DNA of 64,000 bases, from the NCBI GenBank assembly GCA_013002025.1, contig JABDKW010000042.1, positions 1 through 64,000 on the forward strand, written 5' to 3'. The notes under the pieces are model-generated. The model did no database searches. It was not told where the DNA came from and saw only the letters and a program-made list of their open reading frames with translations. Below, one piece after another: positions 16,471-25,495 of the stretch. The DNA is from Gammaproteobacteria bacterium (GTDB lineage Bacteria > Pseudomonadota > Gammaproteobacteria > Arenicellales > Arenicellaceae). A program made the translations under genes and the position numbers. Positions within the stretch are counted from its first letter, which is position 1. Every line of letters starts with the position of its first letter.

Positions 16471-17292
16471 ATGTCAGTTGCTGCCCTCACTTTCTCGGCC
16501 GCCCTCGCGTATGTTTTATCCGCCGGGCTAATCGTGGTTCAACTACGAGCACATCGCGGCGCTGATTCAGAGTCCGTCTCATTGAGATTAGCTTACCTTC
16601 CGGCCGTGGTCGGCTGCGCAATACACGTATATTTTTACTCTGTCGCCTATCGCGCTCTGGGTGGCATCGATTTCAGTTTGAGTGGCATGATGGTGCTGGT
16701 CAGCGCCATTTTAAGCGCGTTGTTTTTGCTTGGTTGTGCCTTTATGCCAATTCGCCGCCTGGGCTTATTGGTATTTCCGCTCGCTGCATTTAGCTTGGTA
16801 TTTGCCTATCTATGGAACAGCGAAGTCATTGTATTAGAGGTGGCCGGTAAAAGCATGACCGTCCACATCCTACTGTCCATAGCCGCGTTTGCGCTGCTGA
16901 CCATCGCGGCAGTGCAAGCCTTGTTGTATTTATATCAGGATCGACAATTTAAACGCCGCACCAATCCGGCCATGCTGATGGCCTTGCCACCCTTACAAAC
17001 TATGGAAAGCCTGTTAGTCAAACTGGTCACCTCTGGCTTTGTTCTACTGACCATTGCATTAATCAGTGGCGCAGCGTTTAGCCGGGAAATATTTGGTCAG
17101 GCCTTTGAGTTCAAGCATCATACCGTGCTGGCTTTGGCCGGCTGGGTGGTTTTTGGGGTGCTGTTGTGGCAGCGCTTTAAAGGTGGCCTGTCCGGACACA
17201 GTGCGGCTATCTGGGTAGTGGCGGGCGCGATTCTGCTGCAACTGGGGTATTTTGGCACTAAATTTATCTCCGAGAGCCTAAACATCCAATAG
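16471..17292 (+). CDS. YpjD/CcsA-like cytochrome c assembly-type membrane protein
   Basis: 273-aa inner membrane protein with about eight hydrophobic helices, matching the CcsA/CcmC-type 'cytochrome c assembly protein' domain in the YpjD (CorB-neighbour) branch. The histidine-containing segments IHVYFYSVAYRALGG, VHILLSIAAFALLTIAAVQAL and EFKHHTVLALAGWVVFGVLLWQR hold likely haem-ligating histidines. The gene next to ffh in other gammaproteobacteria is the same family. The exact role of YpjD is unresolved. Start ATG 16471 (after a ccgga site) is preferred to the upstream GTG at 16414. Confidence 0.82.
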   Translation: MSVAALTFSAALAYVLSAGLIVVQLRAHRGADSESVSLRLAYLPAVVGCAIHVYFYSVAYRALGGIDFSLSGMMVLVSAILSALFLLGCAFMPIRRLGLLVFPLAAFSLVFAYLWNSEVIVLEVAGKSMTVHILLSIAAFALLTIAAVQALLYLYQDRQFKRRTNPAMLMALPPLQTMESLLVKLVTSGFVLLTIALISGAAFSREIFGQAFEFKHHTVLALAGWVVFGVLLWQRFKGGLSGHSAAIWVVAGAILLQLGYFGTKFISESLNIQ

Positions 17293-17348
17293 CCACTGCA
17301 GTAGAATACGGCCGCGCACGCTCCCACTTCGGCCAAAATTGAATCGCT

Positions 17349-18485
17349 TTGAACATTACCCGCAACCCCACCCGTGAAGTCGCTGTTGGCACCAATGTCA
17401 TTGGTGCCGGTAATCCTATCGTGGTGCAAAGTATGTGCGCCACGCGTACCCAGGATATCGACGCGACCATTGAGCAAACTAATGCATTGCATAATCGAGG
17501 CGCCGGTGTGGTTCGTATCGCAGTGGACAACAAAAAGGACGCCGCTGCCCTGATTGAAATTCGCAAGGCCACAGACGCAACTTTATCGGTTGATCTACAG
17601 GAAAACTACCGCATGGCGGCGCTGGTAGCACCCTATGTGGACAAGATTCGATACAATCCTGGCCATCTTTTTCATCATGAAAAAACCAAGACCTGGCAGG
17701 ATAAAGTACGTTATCTCGCAGACCTTGCCGGCGCACACGATTGCGCGATGCGGGTGGGGGTAAACTGTGGCTCGGTTGACCCCGAAAAACTACAGCAGTA
17801 CGACGCACGGGACTCCATCTCACCGATGCTGGACAGTGCGCTGGAGCATTGCGAACATTTGGATTCGATTGGGTTCACGCGCTATTGCGTGTCGTTGAAA
17901 GACTCCGACCCGCAAAAGGTTATCAACGCCAATATACGGTTTGCCGAACAACGGCCCGATGTACCTTTGCATTTAGGCGTAACCGAGGCCGGCATGCCGC
18001 CCATGGGCGTCGTGAAAACGCGTATCGCCTTTGAACAACTTATCGGCCGTGGAATTGGCGATACTGTGCGCGTTTCACTGACCCTGCCCAATAAAATAAA
18101 AGCCGACGAAGTAGATGCCGGGCATGAAATCATCTCCGACATCTACGCAGGGCGAGTGCGCAGCGTGGTCGCGTTTGACCCGGACAAACTCAACATCATT
18201 AGCTGCCCCAGTTGTTCCAGGGTGGAGAACGAGGCCTTTATCGATCTGGCACAGGACGTTAAAGAGATGACCCAGTACGCACAAGACCACAACATCACCA
18301 TCGCAGTGATGGGCTGCCGCGTTAACGGCCCCGGGGAAACAGACGATGCCGACCTGGGTCTGTGGTGCGGCCCCAAGCAGGTTAATCTAAAGCGTCAGGG
18401 CGAGAAATTGGGTGCCTTCGGCTACGATGTGATCCTCGATAAGTTGAAGGTCGAACTGGATCAATTGATCGCAACTCAAAGCTGA
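17349..18485 (+). CDS. ispG: 4-hydroxy-3-methylbut-2-enyl diphosphate synthase
   Basis: 378-aa IspG, the iron-sulfur enzyme converting MEcPP to HMBPP in the non-mevalonate isoprenoid pathway. The TIM-barrel part runs from [21 protein letters not shown] to [35 protein letters not shown]. The [4Fe-4S] cysteines are in [14 protein letters not shown] and GCRVNGPGE, where the conserved Glu is also present. A TGA at 17340-17342 lies in frame just upstream, and the first ATG in frame is at codon 29 inside the conserved VVQSMCATR. The start must therefore be TTG 17349 or another non-ATG codon; no clear Shine-Dalgarno is seen. Convergent with the SLC13 gene. Confidence 0.94.
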   Translation: MNITRNPTREVAVGTNVIGAGNPIVVQSMCATRTQDIDATIEQTNALHNRGAGVVRIAVDNKKDAAALIEIRKATDATLSVDLQENYRMAALVAPYVDKIRYNPGHLFHHEKTKTWQDKVRYLADLAGAHDCAMRVGVNCGSVDPEKLQQYDARDSISPMLDSALEHCEHLDSIGFTRYCVSLKDSDPQKVINANIRFAEQRPDVPLHLGVTEAGMPPMGVVKTRIAFEQLIGRGIGDTVRVSLTLPNKIKADEVDAGHEIISDIYAGRVRSVVAFDPDKLNIISCPSCSRVENEAFIDLAQDVKEMTQYAQDHNITIAVMGCRVNGPGETDDADLGLWCGPKQVNLKRQGEKLGAFGYDVILDKLKVELDQLIATQS

Positions 18486-18538
18486 TATTTGTATCGCCTG
18501 GCTGGCCCAGTGCCATGTCGGCAAAGAGTTATAAAACA

Positions 18539-20392
18539 CTACATATAGAACACGTTGAGCATTATCAACATAACCACCAGAAACAGCCCGGTCATGCCGA
18601 TTCCAGCGCGCATAAAATCACGCACGGAATAACCGGCCGGCCCCATTATCAGCGCATTGACCTGATGAGTCGGAATCAAAAAAGAGTTCGATGTAGCCAA
18701 CGCCACGGTCAATGCAAAAATGGCCGGGTCGGCGCCGACGGCCAGGGCAATTTGAATTGCCAATGGTACCAATAGCACGGTCGCCCCGACGTTAGACATC
18801 ACCAGACTGAACACGGTTGTGATGATAGCCAGGAACAACTGAATTACCCATACTGGAAATCCATCAACAAAACTTACCGCGTGGGCAGCCAGCCAGGCCG
18901 CGGCGCCGGATTGTTCCATTGCCAAGCCCAGGGGAATCAGACAGGCCAGCAAAAACACCGTTTGCCAACTCACTGCGGCATAGGCTTCTTCAATCTCCAA
19001 TACGCCGCCGACCACCATGCCCAAAGCACCCACCATCAGCGCCAGTGCCAACGGCAGATCACTGAACAACACCAAACCGATGGCCAGAAAAAAAGCAATT
19101 GACGCATTGCGCAATCGATGGGTACGAAACTCTTCTTTAGGAAAGTCCGTCACCACGGCAAACTGCTTGTCTTTGGCGACTTTTATCATATCCTGCCAGC
19201 GGCTGTGCACCACCAGCGTGTCACCGGCCTGTAAAGGCAGTCTGCTAATTTCATCATCAATCACTTTGTCGACCCGGTACAAAGCCAAAACCCGCATCCC
19301 ATGGCGACGACGAATATCAGCCTCAGAGATTGTTTTGCCAATCAGATTGGAATCGGGTGGAATAACGATCTCGGCAATCCCCGCAGTGGTGGGGTTGAGC
19401 GCATCTGCAAAGTCGCTCAAATAGGGGCTAACCGTAAGACTGTTTTCCTCAGCGAAACTATTGACCTCGTCTCGCGCCCCCATAATCGCCAACACTGAAC
19501 CCTCCTTGATGGGCGTATCCTGGGCTGGAATGATTTGCGTGTTATTGCCGGTTTTAATCCCCAGTATCCAACCGGAACGACCGCGCGCCTGAACTTCGCC
19601 CAATAACATGTCGACCATGACGCTGTCCGGGCCTACCGTTACTTCAAAAATTCGTCCGTCGATTCCATACACATCACGGTAGTACTGCAGGTTTTCAGTG
19701 GTGAGCTGTTTTTTCTCGGTCACCGGCAATACCTTCTGACCGAAAATCAGGAAATACAATATACCGGTTGCCAATAACGCTAAACCGATCGGCGTGACTG
19801 CAAACAAATCAAACGGTTCCATCGGTATTTCATGGTCCGGCAGATGTAAGTTTGCACTCTCAATCAAATCATTGAGCAAAATCAGCGGGCTGGACCCTAC
19901 CATAGTCATAGTGCCGCCCAGAATCGCGCAGAAGCCCATGGGCATCAGTAAGCGCGGCAATGGAATGGCTGTACGTCTCGAAATCCGGCTGGCCACGGGT
20001 AAGAATAATGCAGCGGCACCGATGTTTTGCATAAAACTGGAGATATAGGCCACGCTGGCGGACAGGGTAATAGTGACGCTGCGTTCGGTCTTACCGGCGC
20101 GCTTAAGAATTTGTGCGGCCATGACACCCATAACGCCGGTCTTATCCAGGCCAGCACCGATAATCATTACTGCGATTATCGACATCACCGCGTTACTGGA
20201 AAAACCTTCGAATAATTGATAGGTGGGAATCAGCCCGCTGTAATCCGGGATCATCGAAGACAGACCGAGAATGACCAGCACGATTAACGCCGCCACATCA
20301 ACCCTGACGACCTCAAACACAAACAGCACCACGGCCAGCGAAAGAATTGCCAGAACGGCAATAATTTCATTAGTGAGGGCCACGTCCAACAT
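18539..20392 (-). CDS. SLC13-family anion permease with central RCK_C domains
   Basis: 617-aa membrane transporter of the SLC13/DASS type. Hydrophobic blocks at both ends (about residues 10-200 and 400-617) flank a soluble centre with two TrkA-C/RCK_C-like repeats (EVTVGPDSVMVDMLLGEV...GSVLAIMGARDEV and EIVIPPDSNLIGKTISEA...GDTLVVHSRWQDM). Related permeases move sulfate, di- and tricarboxylates with Na+ or H+. The substrate cannot be read from sequence. It is head-to-head with a second SLC13 gene (20572-22392). Start ATG 20392. Confidence 0.85.
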   Translation of the reverse strand: MLDVALTNEIIAVLAILSLAVVLFVFEVVRVDVAALIVLVILGLSSMIPDYSGLIPTYQLFEGFSSNAVMSIIAVMIIGAGLDKTGVMGVMAAQILKRAGKTERSVTITLSASVAYISSFMQNIGAAALFLPVASRISRRTAIPLPRLLMPMGFCAILGGTMTMVGSSPLILLNDLIESANLHLPDHEIPMEPFDLFAVTPIGLALLATGILYFLIFGQKVLPVTEKKQLTTENLQYYRDVYGIDGRIFEVTVGPDSVMVDMLLGEVQARGRSGWILGIKTGNNTQIIPAQDTPIKEGSVLAIMGARDEVNSFAEENSLTVSPYLSDFADALNPTTAGIAEIVIPPDSNLIGKTISEADIRRRHGMRVLALYRVDKVIDDEISRLPLQAGDTLVVHSRWQDMIKVAKDKQFAVVTDFPKEEFRTHRLRNASIAFFLAIGLVLFSDLPLALALMVGALGMVVGGVLEIEEAYAAVSWQTVFLLACLIPLGLAMEQSGAAAWLAAHAVSFVDGFPVWVIQLFLAIITTVFSLVMSNVGATVLLVPLAIQIALAVGADPAIFALTVALATSNSFLIPTHQVNALIMGPAGYSVRDFMRAGIGMTGLFLVVMLIMLNVFYM

Positions 20393-20537
20393 GTTTGCGG
20401 TACTTTATTTTGGTTGATGAATCAGCAGGGATAGTAACATAAGCTATTAGAATCAATGGCTTTTAAAAGTAATAGAAGGTAATAAATAGCCGTGCCTCTG
20501 ACCGCAATTCTGGTGTCTGCAATCGCATATTTCACCG

Positions 20538-20543
20538 TATAAT
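20538..20543 (+). promoter_or_regulatory. Possible -10 element for the plus-strand SLC13 gene
   Basis: A perfect TATAAT lies 28 bp before ATG 20572. No good -35 is found at 16-18 bp upstream (3 of 6 at best), so this is tentative. Confidence 0.35.
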
Positions 20544-20571
20544 GGTCTGCCAAGAATAAAAACGATCCTCC

Positions 20572-22392
20572 ATGCAACTAGAACCACATGCGATATGGGC
20601 CCTCGGGCTGACCATCGTCGCGCTGATTTTATTCACTCGCGAACGTATTCCTCTGGAGTCGTCCAGCCTGGCGGTCATTGTTATTCTGGCGATCAGTTTT
20701 AGTCTGTTCCCCTACACCAGCCCGGAAGGGGTCACGCTAAATCCAGCGAGCTTTTTCTCCGGCTTTGGCCATGAGGCTCTAATCGCGGTCTGCGGCTTAA
20801 TGATTGCTGGCTACGGTATCGTGCGCACCGGTGCCTTAGACCCGGTTGGGCGGGGGCTGGCCAAATTATGGAGCATCAGCCCGACCCTATCGCTGTTGAT
20901 TACCTTGTTGGTGTCGGCGGCGCTCAGTGCGGTGGTGAACAATACGCCCATCGTAGTGTTGCTGTTGCCGATCATGCTGAATGTTGCCATCCGCACCAAG
21001 AATTCCCCATCGCGCATCCTGATGCCGATGGGCCTGGCTACACTGCTGGGTGGCATGACCACCACCATCGGAACCTCAACCAATTTATTGGTTGTCAGCG
21101 TGGCCTCCGACATGGGTCTGGAGCGCATTGGCATGTTTGACTTTTTCGTACCAGCGATCATGGCCGGCTCCATTGGGATACTCTATTTATGGCTGATTGC
21201 GCCGCACATCCTGCCCAATCGAGCGCCCAATCTGGAAGACAGCGGGCCGCGCATTTTCACCGCCCACCTACACATACCCGAGGGCAGCTTCGCGGACGGC
21301 AAAACCCTGACAGAGATCATCGAAAAGACTGAGGGCGCTATTCAGGTCTCCGGTATTCGTCGTACTGAAAATACCTTCACGGTACCTCTGCCGGATGCAA
21401 AAATTAAGGCTGGTGACCGCTTGCTGGTGCGCGACACCCCTAACCAACTGAAAGAGTACGAGCGCACACTCGGTGCTACTTTGTACAGCAAGGGCCATGA
21501 GGTAGATGAGGAAAACCCGCTCGCAGATGACCAGCAACATTTGGCTGAGTTGGTCATTGACCGTGGTTCACCAATGATTCACCGCACTCTGAACGAGGCG
21601 CATTTTGCCGATGTTTATCAATTAGTTACATTGGCTATTCACCGCAAGGGCAAGGTTCTGGAGTCGATGCCGCAGGGTATTGCAAGAACACCCTTGAGGC
21701 TGGGCGATGTGTTGCTGGTACAGGGTTCAAACGAGAATATCGAGCAGGTTAAGAAACGCGGGCATTTTCTGGTGCTGGACGCGACCACACAACTCCCGTC
21801 GACAAAATATGCACCGCGCGCTGTGATGATTATGGCGCTCACCATTCTGGTTGCGGCGGTGGGCATTATGCCCATCTCGATTGCGGCGATGGCGGGATCG
21901 TTAATGATGCTATTAACTAATTGCCTGAAGTGGCAAGACATTGAGCGGGCACTGAGCACTCAGGTCATCCTGATTGTGGTTGCGAGCCTGGCGCTGGGCA
22001 GTGCCCTGACCCAGACTGGTGCCACAGTTTACCTGGCGCATTCGTTTGTGGAGGCCACCATGGGGATGCACGACCGCGTGGTGTTTAGTGCATTGATGCT
22101 GCTAATGGCCATACTAACCAATATTGTTTCAAACAACGCGGCGGCGGTGATCGGCACGCCGATCGCCATTAGCATCGCTCAAGAGTTGGGCCTGCCACCG
22201 GAGGCCTTTGTGCTGGCGGTGTTATTCGGTGCCAATATGAGTTACGCCACCCCCATGGCTTATCAGACCAACCTTTTGGTCATGAATGCAGGCGGCTATA
22301 CCTTTATGGATTTTGTGCGGGCTGGCGTGCCGCTGACAGTGATAATCTGGCTGAGCTTTAGTTTTATTGTACCGATGTTATACGGCTTTTAA
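20572..22392 (+). CDS. SLC13-family permease, second copy, divergent
   Basis: 606-aa homologue of the neighbouring permease with the same plan: N-terminal helices, a central pair of RCK_C-like repeats (HIPEGSFADGKTLTEIIEK...GDRLLVRDTPNQL and ELVIDRGSPMIHRTLNEA...GDVLLVQGSNENI) and a C-terminal helical half with NNAAAVIGTPIAISIAQELG and YATPMAYQTNLLVM. The NNTPIVVLLLPIM and NNAAAVIGTPIA segments correspond to the SNT-like sodium/substrate motifs of DASS carriers. The two copies are clearly diverged, so probably not redundant. Start ATG 20572; no Shine-Dalgarno is obvious. Confidence 0.85.
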   Translation: MQLEPHAIWALGLTIVALILFTRERIPLESSSLAVIVILAISFSLFPYTSPEGVTLNPASFFSGFGHEALIAVCGLMIAGYGIVRTGALDPVGRGLAKLWSISPTLSLLITLLVSAALSAVVNNTPIVVLLLPIMLNVAIRTKNSPSRILMPMGLATLLGGMTTTIGTSTNLLVVSVASDMGLERIGMFDFFVPAIMAGSIGILYLWLIAPHILPNRAPNLEDSGPRIFTAHLHIPEGSFADGKTLTEIIEKTEGAIQVSGIRRTENTFTVPLPDAKIKAGDRLLVRDTPNQLKEYERTLGATLYSKGHEVDEENPLADDQQHLAELVIDRGSPMIHRTLNEAHFADVYQLVTLAIHRKGKVLESMPQGIARTPLRLGDVLLVQGSNENIEQVKKRGHFLVLDATTQLPSTKYAPRAVMIMALTILVAAVGIMPISIAAMAGSLMMLLTNCLKWQDIERALSTQVILIVVASLALGSALTQTGATVYLAHSFVEATMGMHDRVVFSALMLLMAILTNIVSNNAAAVIGTPIAISIAQELGLPPEAFVLAVLFGANMSYATPMAYQTNLLVMNAGGYTFMDFVRAGVPLTVIIWLSFSFIVPMLYGF

Positions 22393-22417
22393 GCCCGGCC
22401 GGGGCGCTTGTACTTTG

Positions 22418-23428
22418 CTAGCGGACCACCATTGCCCATAACTTTTTTAAATGCTCCGGCACATTACGCTGATTAGGTCGCGTGGTAGTCCAGCGCACGT
22501 GCTGGTCCGGCGTCGCCGCAGGGTCAAGAATAATTCCCCACATGCCATCCAAACGATTGGGCAGCAAGGAGTAGCGCACGTCGATAATGCGTTGCGGGTT
22601 CTGCGGATCCAACGCCAGATGCTGGTTTGAGAACCAACCAAATCGTGCCACATCTTTTGCCTGCTGGGTGTCCGACTGCAGCCAGGGGAAATGCCGCGAC
22701 AATTCCAATTTTTCGGTGGAACTGCCGGGGATTACACGATGCGCTTTAAGTACGCGGACAGCATCCACATAGTAGCGTCCGTTATGTTCATATACGCTTT
22801 TCCAGGTGATGATATTGCCGAGACTGGGTTTTAGACCATGGTTGATGGGCGTGTGGCCACGTGCTTCAATAAGCTCGATGGCGATGGCCTCTGCCCGCTG
22901 CTGTTGCAGCAGGCCAAGACTGAGATAGAAGAGCGCATAGCAGGCGGCGAAAACGGCAATCTTAGTGGATTGTTTGCGAACTGAAAGGATTAATAATAGA
23001 ACCAGTGGAAGCGTAAATAGCGGATCCACTACGGATACATTGTTCCATGCGAAGCGGGCATCGCTAAACGGCCAGAATAATTGCGTGCCATAGGTGGTGC
23101 AGGCGTCCAACACAGCATGGGTGACATAGCCTGCAAAGCAGAACAGGTAAGTCGTCGAAAAGGTGAGGCTGCGTTTAACTGTCGGCACAAGAAAGAAAAA
23201 TACCGCCGCACAAAATAGGGCGCCAAAGGGAATAAAGGCCAGTGAATGCGTGAACTGACGGTGGTACTCCAGCGCTAACAGCGGGTCGGTCGACGAGCGA
23301 ATCAATACATCCAAATCCGCAGCCATTCCGGCAAACCAGCCGACCAGGGCGGCCAAGGCCTTGTCGCGCCGCTCTGAGACCAATTGTGACGCCGTGGCGC
23401 CGACCACGCCTTGAGTTACAGGATCCAT
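22418..23428 (-). CDS. YdjM-like (DUF457) membrane-bound metal-dependent hydrolase
   Basis: 336-aa inner membrane protein of the YdjM/DUF457 family. The N-terminus DPVTQGVVGATASQLVSERRDKALAALVG with GMAADLDVLI, then HRQFTHSLAFIPFGALF and YVTHAVLDACTTYGTQLFWPFSD, carries the conserved Asp/His residues thought to bind metal, set among about four to five helices. The last 150 residues are soluble. Members are annotated as putative membrane-bound hydrolases (some LexA-regulated), without a defined substrate. Start ATG 23428; it is convergent with the SLC13 gene. Confidence 0.83.
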   Translation of the reverse strand: MDPVTQGVVGATASQLVSERRDKALAALVGWFAGMAADLDVLIRSSTDPLLALEYHRQFTHSLAFIPFGALFCAAVFFFLVPTVKRSLTFSTTYLFCFAGYVTHAVLDACTTYGTQLFWPFSDARFAWNNVSVVDPLFTLPLVLLLILSVRKQSTKIAVFAACYALFYLSLGLLQQQRAEAIAIELIEARGHTPINHGLKPSLGNIITWKSVYEHNGRYYVDAVRVLKAHRVIPGSSTEKLELSRHFPWLQSDTQQAKDVARFGWFSNQHLALDPQNPQRIIDVRYSLLPNRLDGMWGIILDPAATPDQHVRWTTTRPNQRNVPEHLKKLWAMVVR

Positions 23429-23486
23429 TCTTTTGACTATTCAGCTAAAACTTTTTTTAAGATTATGTGGAGTTCAAGTTAGTTGG

Positions 23487-23807
23487 CTATTCAACCTCGA
23501 CCAGCGTAACTTCGAGGCCATCATGCTGTTCCGTTAACTCGATCTGGCAAGACAGGCGTGAACGTTTCGGGTCATAGTGATCAGCCATTTCCAACAACAG
23601 CTCCTCGTCTTCTTCCATGATTGGCAAGGCAATCTCCTCGACCGGCTGGATGTGTACGTGACAGGTAGCGCAGGAACAACAGCCACCGCACATAGCGAGA
23701 ATCTCTTCGTAGTTATTATCACGCAACACCTCCATAAGGCTTAAGCCAGGTGTTGCGTCGATGCTGCGCTGCTCGCCCTGCAGGTTGGTGACTTTAATCT
23801 TTGGCAT
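23487..23807 (-). CDS. 2Fe-2S ferredoxin (adrenodoxin-like)
   Basis: 106-aa vertebrate-type [2Fe-2S] ferredoxin, a cytoplasmic electron carrier. The cluster ligands are C-x5-C-x2-C in MCGGCCSCATCHVHI plus the distal Cys in RSRLSCQIELTEQHDGL. The loop has two extra adjacent cysteines (GGCCSC). The sequence MEVLRDNNYEEILAMCGGCC resembles bacterial FdVI-type ferredoxins that serve cytochromes P450 or Fe-S assembly. No partner reductase or isc gene is adjacent. Start ATG 23807. Confidence 0.92.
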   Translation of the reverse strand: MPKIKVTNLQGEQRSIDATPGLSLMEVLRDNNYEEILAMCGGCCSCATCHVHIQPVEEIALPIMEEDEELLLEMADHYDPKRSRLSCQIELTEQHDGLEVTLVEVE

Positions 23808-23904
23808 GAATAGTCGAATATCGATTGAAGGCTGTTAATCCAGCGCGGAATTATACCTCTGAAAGTTATCTGGCTGCTAACAGATCGTTGCGGGCTTATG
23901 AGCA

Positions 23905-23932
23905 TTTACGAATTGTATTGCTGCGCTATAAT
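23905..23932 (+). promoter_or_regulatory. Candidate sigma70 promoter of the phosphofructokinase gene
   Basis: TTTACG (23905-23910), a 16-bp spacer and a perfect TATAAT (23927-23932) lie 45 bp upstream of ATG 23977. Confidence 0.6.
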
Positions 23933-23976
23933 GTCGCCCTCAATAGCGCGGTTACGCGCCTCCACTCCTATCCACC

Positions 23977-25236
23977 ATGACTGCATACAATGCTTTTTAC
24001 GCTCAATCAGGGGGCGTCACCCCAGTGATAAACGCCTCCGCTGCCGGCGTAATTCAGGCCGCGGCGCGGCATCCGGACAAGATCAACAAAGTCTATGCCG
24101 GCCAAAGCGGCATCATCGGCGCGCTTACTGAAGATCTGATCGATACGTCGCTGGAACGACCGGAAGATATTGAAGCGCTTAAATATACCCCGGCTGGGGC
24201 ATTTGGTTCCTGTCGATATAAATTGAAGTCGGTTGAGGAGCATCGAGCGCAATACGAAAGATTGATTGACGTATTCAGAGCCCACGACATTCGCTATTTC
24301 TTTTATAACGGCGGCGGTGATTCACAAGACACGTCATATAAGGTGTCGCAGTTATCCGCCACCATGGGCTACCCCATCACCTGCGTGGGTGTGCCTAAAA
24401 CGATTGATAACGACCTGCCCTTCACCGATTGTTCGCCGGGTTTTGGTTCGGTTGCCAAGTATGTGGCTGTGTCGATTCTGGAAGCCTCGATGGACGTTGA
24501 GTCGATGAGCTCTACCTCAACCAAAGTATTTGTGATGGAGGTAATGGGCCGACACGCCGGCTGGATCGCCGGCGCATCAGGGATGGCCGTTGATGAGCGT
24601 GGCTTGGGGCCGGATATTATTTTGTTCCCTGAGGTGAAATTCGATCAAGCTGCCTTTCTGAAAAAAGTCGATCAAACCATCGCGGAAAAAGATTTTTGCA
24701 GCATCGTGGTGTCCGAAGGCGTGCAGTACCCGGATGGAAAGTTTTTAGCCGATTCAGGCACAAAAGATGCATTTGGCCATGCGCAACTGGGCGGCGTCGC
24801 GCCAGTTGTCACCAACATTGTAAAACAGGAGCTGGGTCTTAAATGCCACTGGGCAGTCTGTGACTATCTGCAGCGCGCCGCGCGGCATATTGGCTCCAAG
24901 ACCGACGTGGAACACGCCTACGCACTCGGCGAAGCAGCGGTTGAGTTCGCGGTGGCCGGCGAAAACGCCATTATGCCAACCATTGTGCGGCTGCAGGATT
25001 CACCATACAAGTGGGAAATCGGCAAGGCAGAACTGGCCAAAGTTGCCAACGTTGAGCAGCCAATGCCAGCCGAGTATCTGAGCGACGATGGATTTGGAAT
25101 TACGGCTGCAGCGCGGCGCTATTTCGCGCCGTTAATCGACGGGGAATCTTACCCTGAGTACAAAAACGGATTGCCGGCCTATGTGAGGTTACAAAAAAAA
25201 CGGGTAGCTAAAAAGCTACCCGCATTTGATCTGTAA
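23977..25236 (+). CDS. pfp: Pyrophosphate-dependent 6-phosphofructokinase
   Basis: 419-aa phosphofructokinase. The phosphoryl-donor signature identifies the PPi class: the ATP-enzyme GGDGS is GGGDS here (YNGGGDSQDTSYK, Asp at the position of Gly104 in E. coli PfkA) and PGTIDND is PKTIDND (Lys for Gly124). The rest is also recognisable: fructose-6-phosphate-side FVMEVMGRHAGWIAGASG. The enzyme reversibly phosphorylates fructose 6-phosphate with PPi and can work in glycolysis or gluconeogenesis. The last codons (encoding KKRVAKKLP) contain a hairpin that acts as terminator for the opposing lasso operon. Start ATG 23977. Confidence 0.9.
   Translation: MTAYNAFYAQSGGVTPVINASAAGVIQAAARHPDKINKVYAGQSGIIGALTEDLIDTSLERPEDIEALKYTPAGAFGSCRYKLKSVEEHRAQYERLIDVFRAHDIRYFFYNGGGDSQDTSYKVSQLSATMGYPITCVGVPKTIDNDLPFTDCSPGFGSVAKYVAVSILEASMDVESMSSTSTKVFVMEVMGRHAGWIAGASGMAVDERGLGPDIILFPEVKFDQAAFLKKVDQTIAEKDFCSIVVSEGVQYPDGKFLADSGTKDAFGHAQLGGVAPVVTNIVKQELGLKCHWAVCDYLQRAARHIGSKTDVEHAYALGEAAVEFAVAGENAIMPTIVRLQDSPYKWEIGKAELAKVANVEQPMPAEYLSDDGFGITAAARRYFAPLIDGESYPEYKNGLPAYVRLQKKRVAKKLPAFDL
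25193..25222 (-). terminator. Rho-independent terminator of the lasso-peptide operon, inside pfp
   Basis: On the minus strand a perfect 9-bp stem (25201-25209 with 25214-25222, 4-nt loop) is followed by eight T (25200-25193). It lies 61 bp after the precursor stop and within the 3' end of the pfp coding sequence on the plus strand. There is no T-run in the plus direction, so it is directional. Confidence 0.85.
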
Positions 25237-25282
25237 TTTACGGTAGGTGGTATTCGATTCTGACTACCTAATATTTGAAAAC

Positions 25283-25495
25283 TTAAGCTCTAAACATTAA
25301 GGCGTTGCCACTTTCACCAAGGCCCGCAGTCGGGCCTAGCGTGATATCGCGCACATCACCATAACAGGTCAGAGCCGGTTTTTCGTAGTTAGCCTTGGCA
25401 ATTATCATCGATGATTCACGTGTAGACGCTTCATTAACCCGATCCAATTCTGCGCTCTTACGATCATCACCAGTGGCGTTCGCGTTATTTTTCAT
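25283..25495 (-). CDS. Lasso peptide precursor
   Basis: 70-aa precursor from ATG 25495 (75 aa if ATG 25510 is used). Leader residues 1-53 carry the lasso leader motif Y-x2-P (YEKPALTCYGDVRDITL, residues 37-53) that binds the RRE protein. The leader ends Thr-Leu, which puts Thr at -2 as lasso processing requires. The predicted core is residues 54-70, GPTAGLGESGNALMFRA, starting with Gly. Glu at core position 8 could close an 8-residue macrolactam ring with Gly1, leaving a 9-residue tail. There is no Cys in the core. The gene overlaps the end of the macrolactam synthetase gene, so the two are likely coupled. An alternative core starting GLGESGN would have no acidic residue at 7-9 and is less likely. 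Confidence 0.82.
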   Translation of the reverse strand: MKNNANATGDDRKSAELDRVNEASTRESSMIIAKANYEKPALTCYGDVRDITLGPTAGLGESGNALMFRA

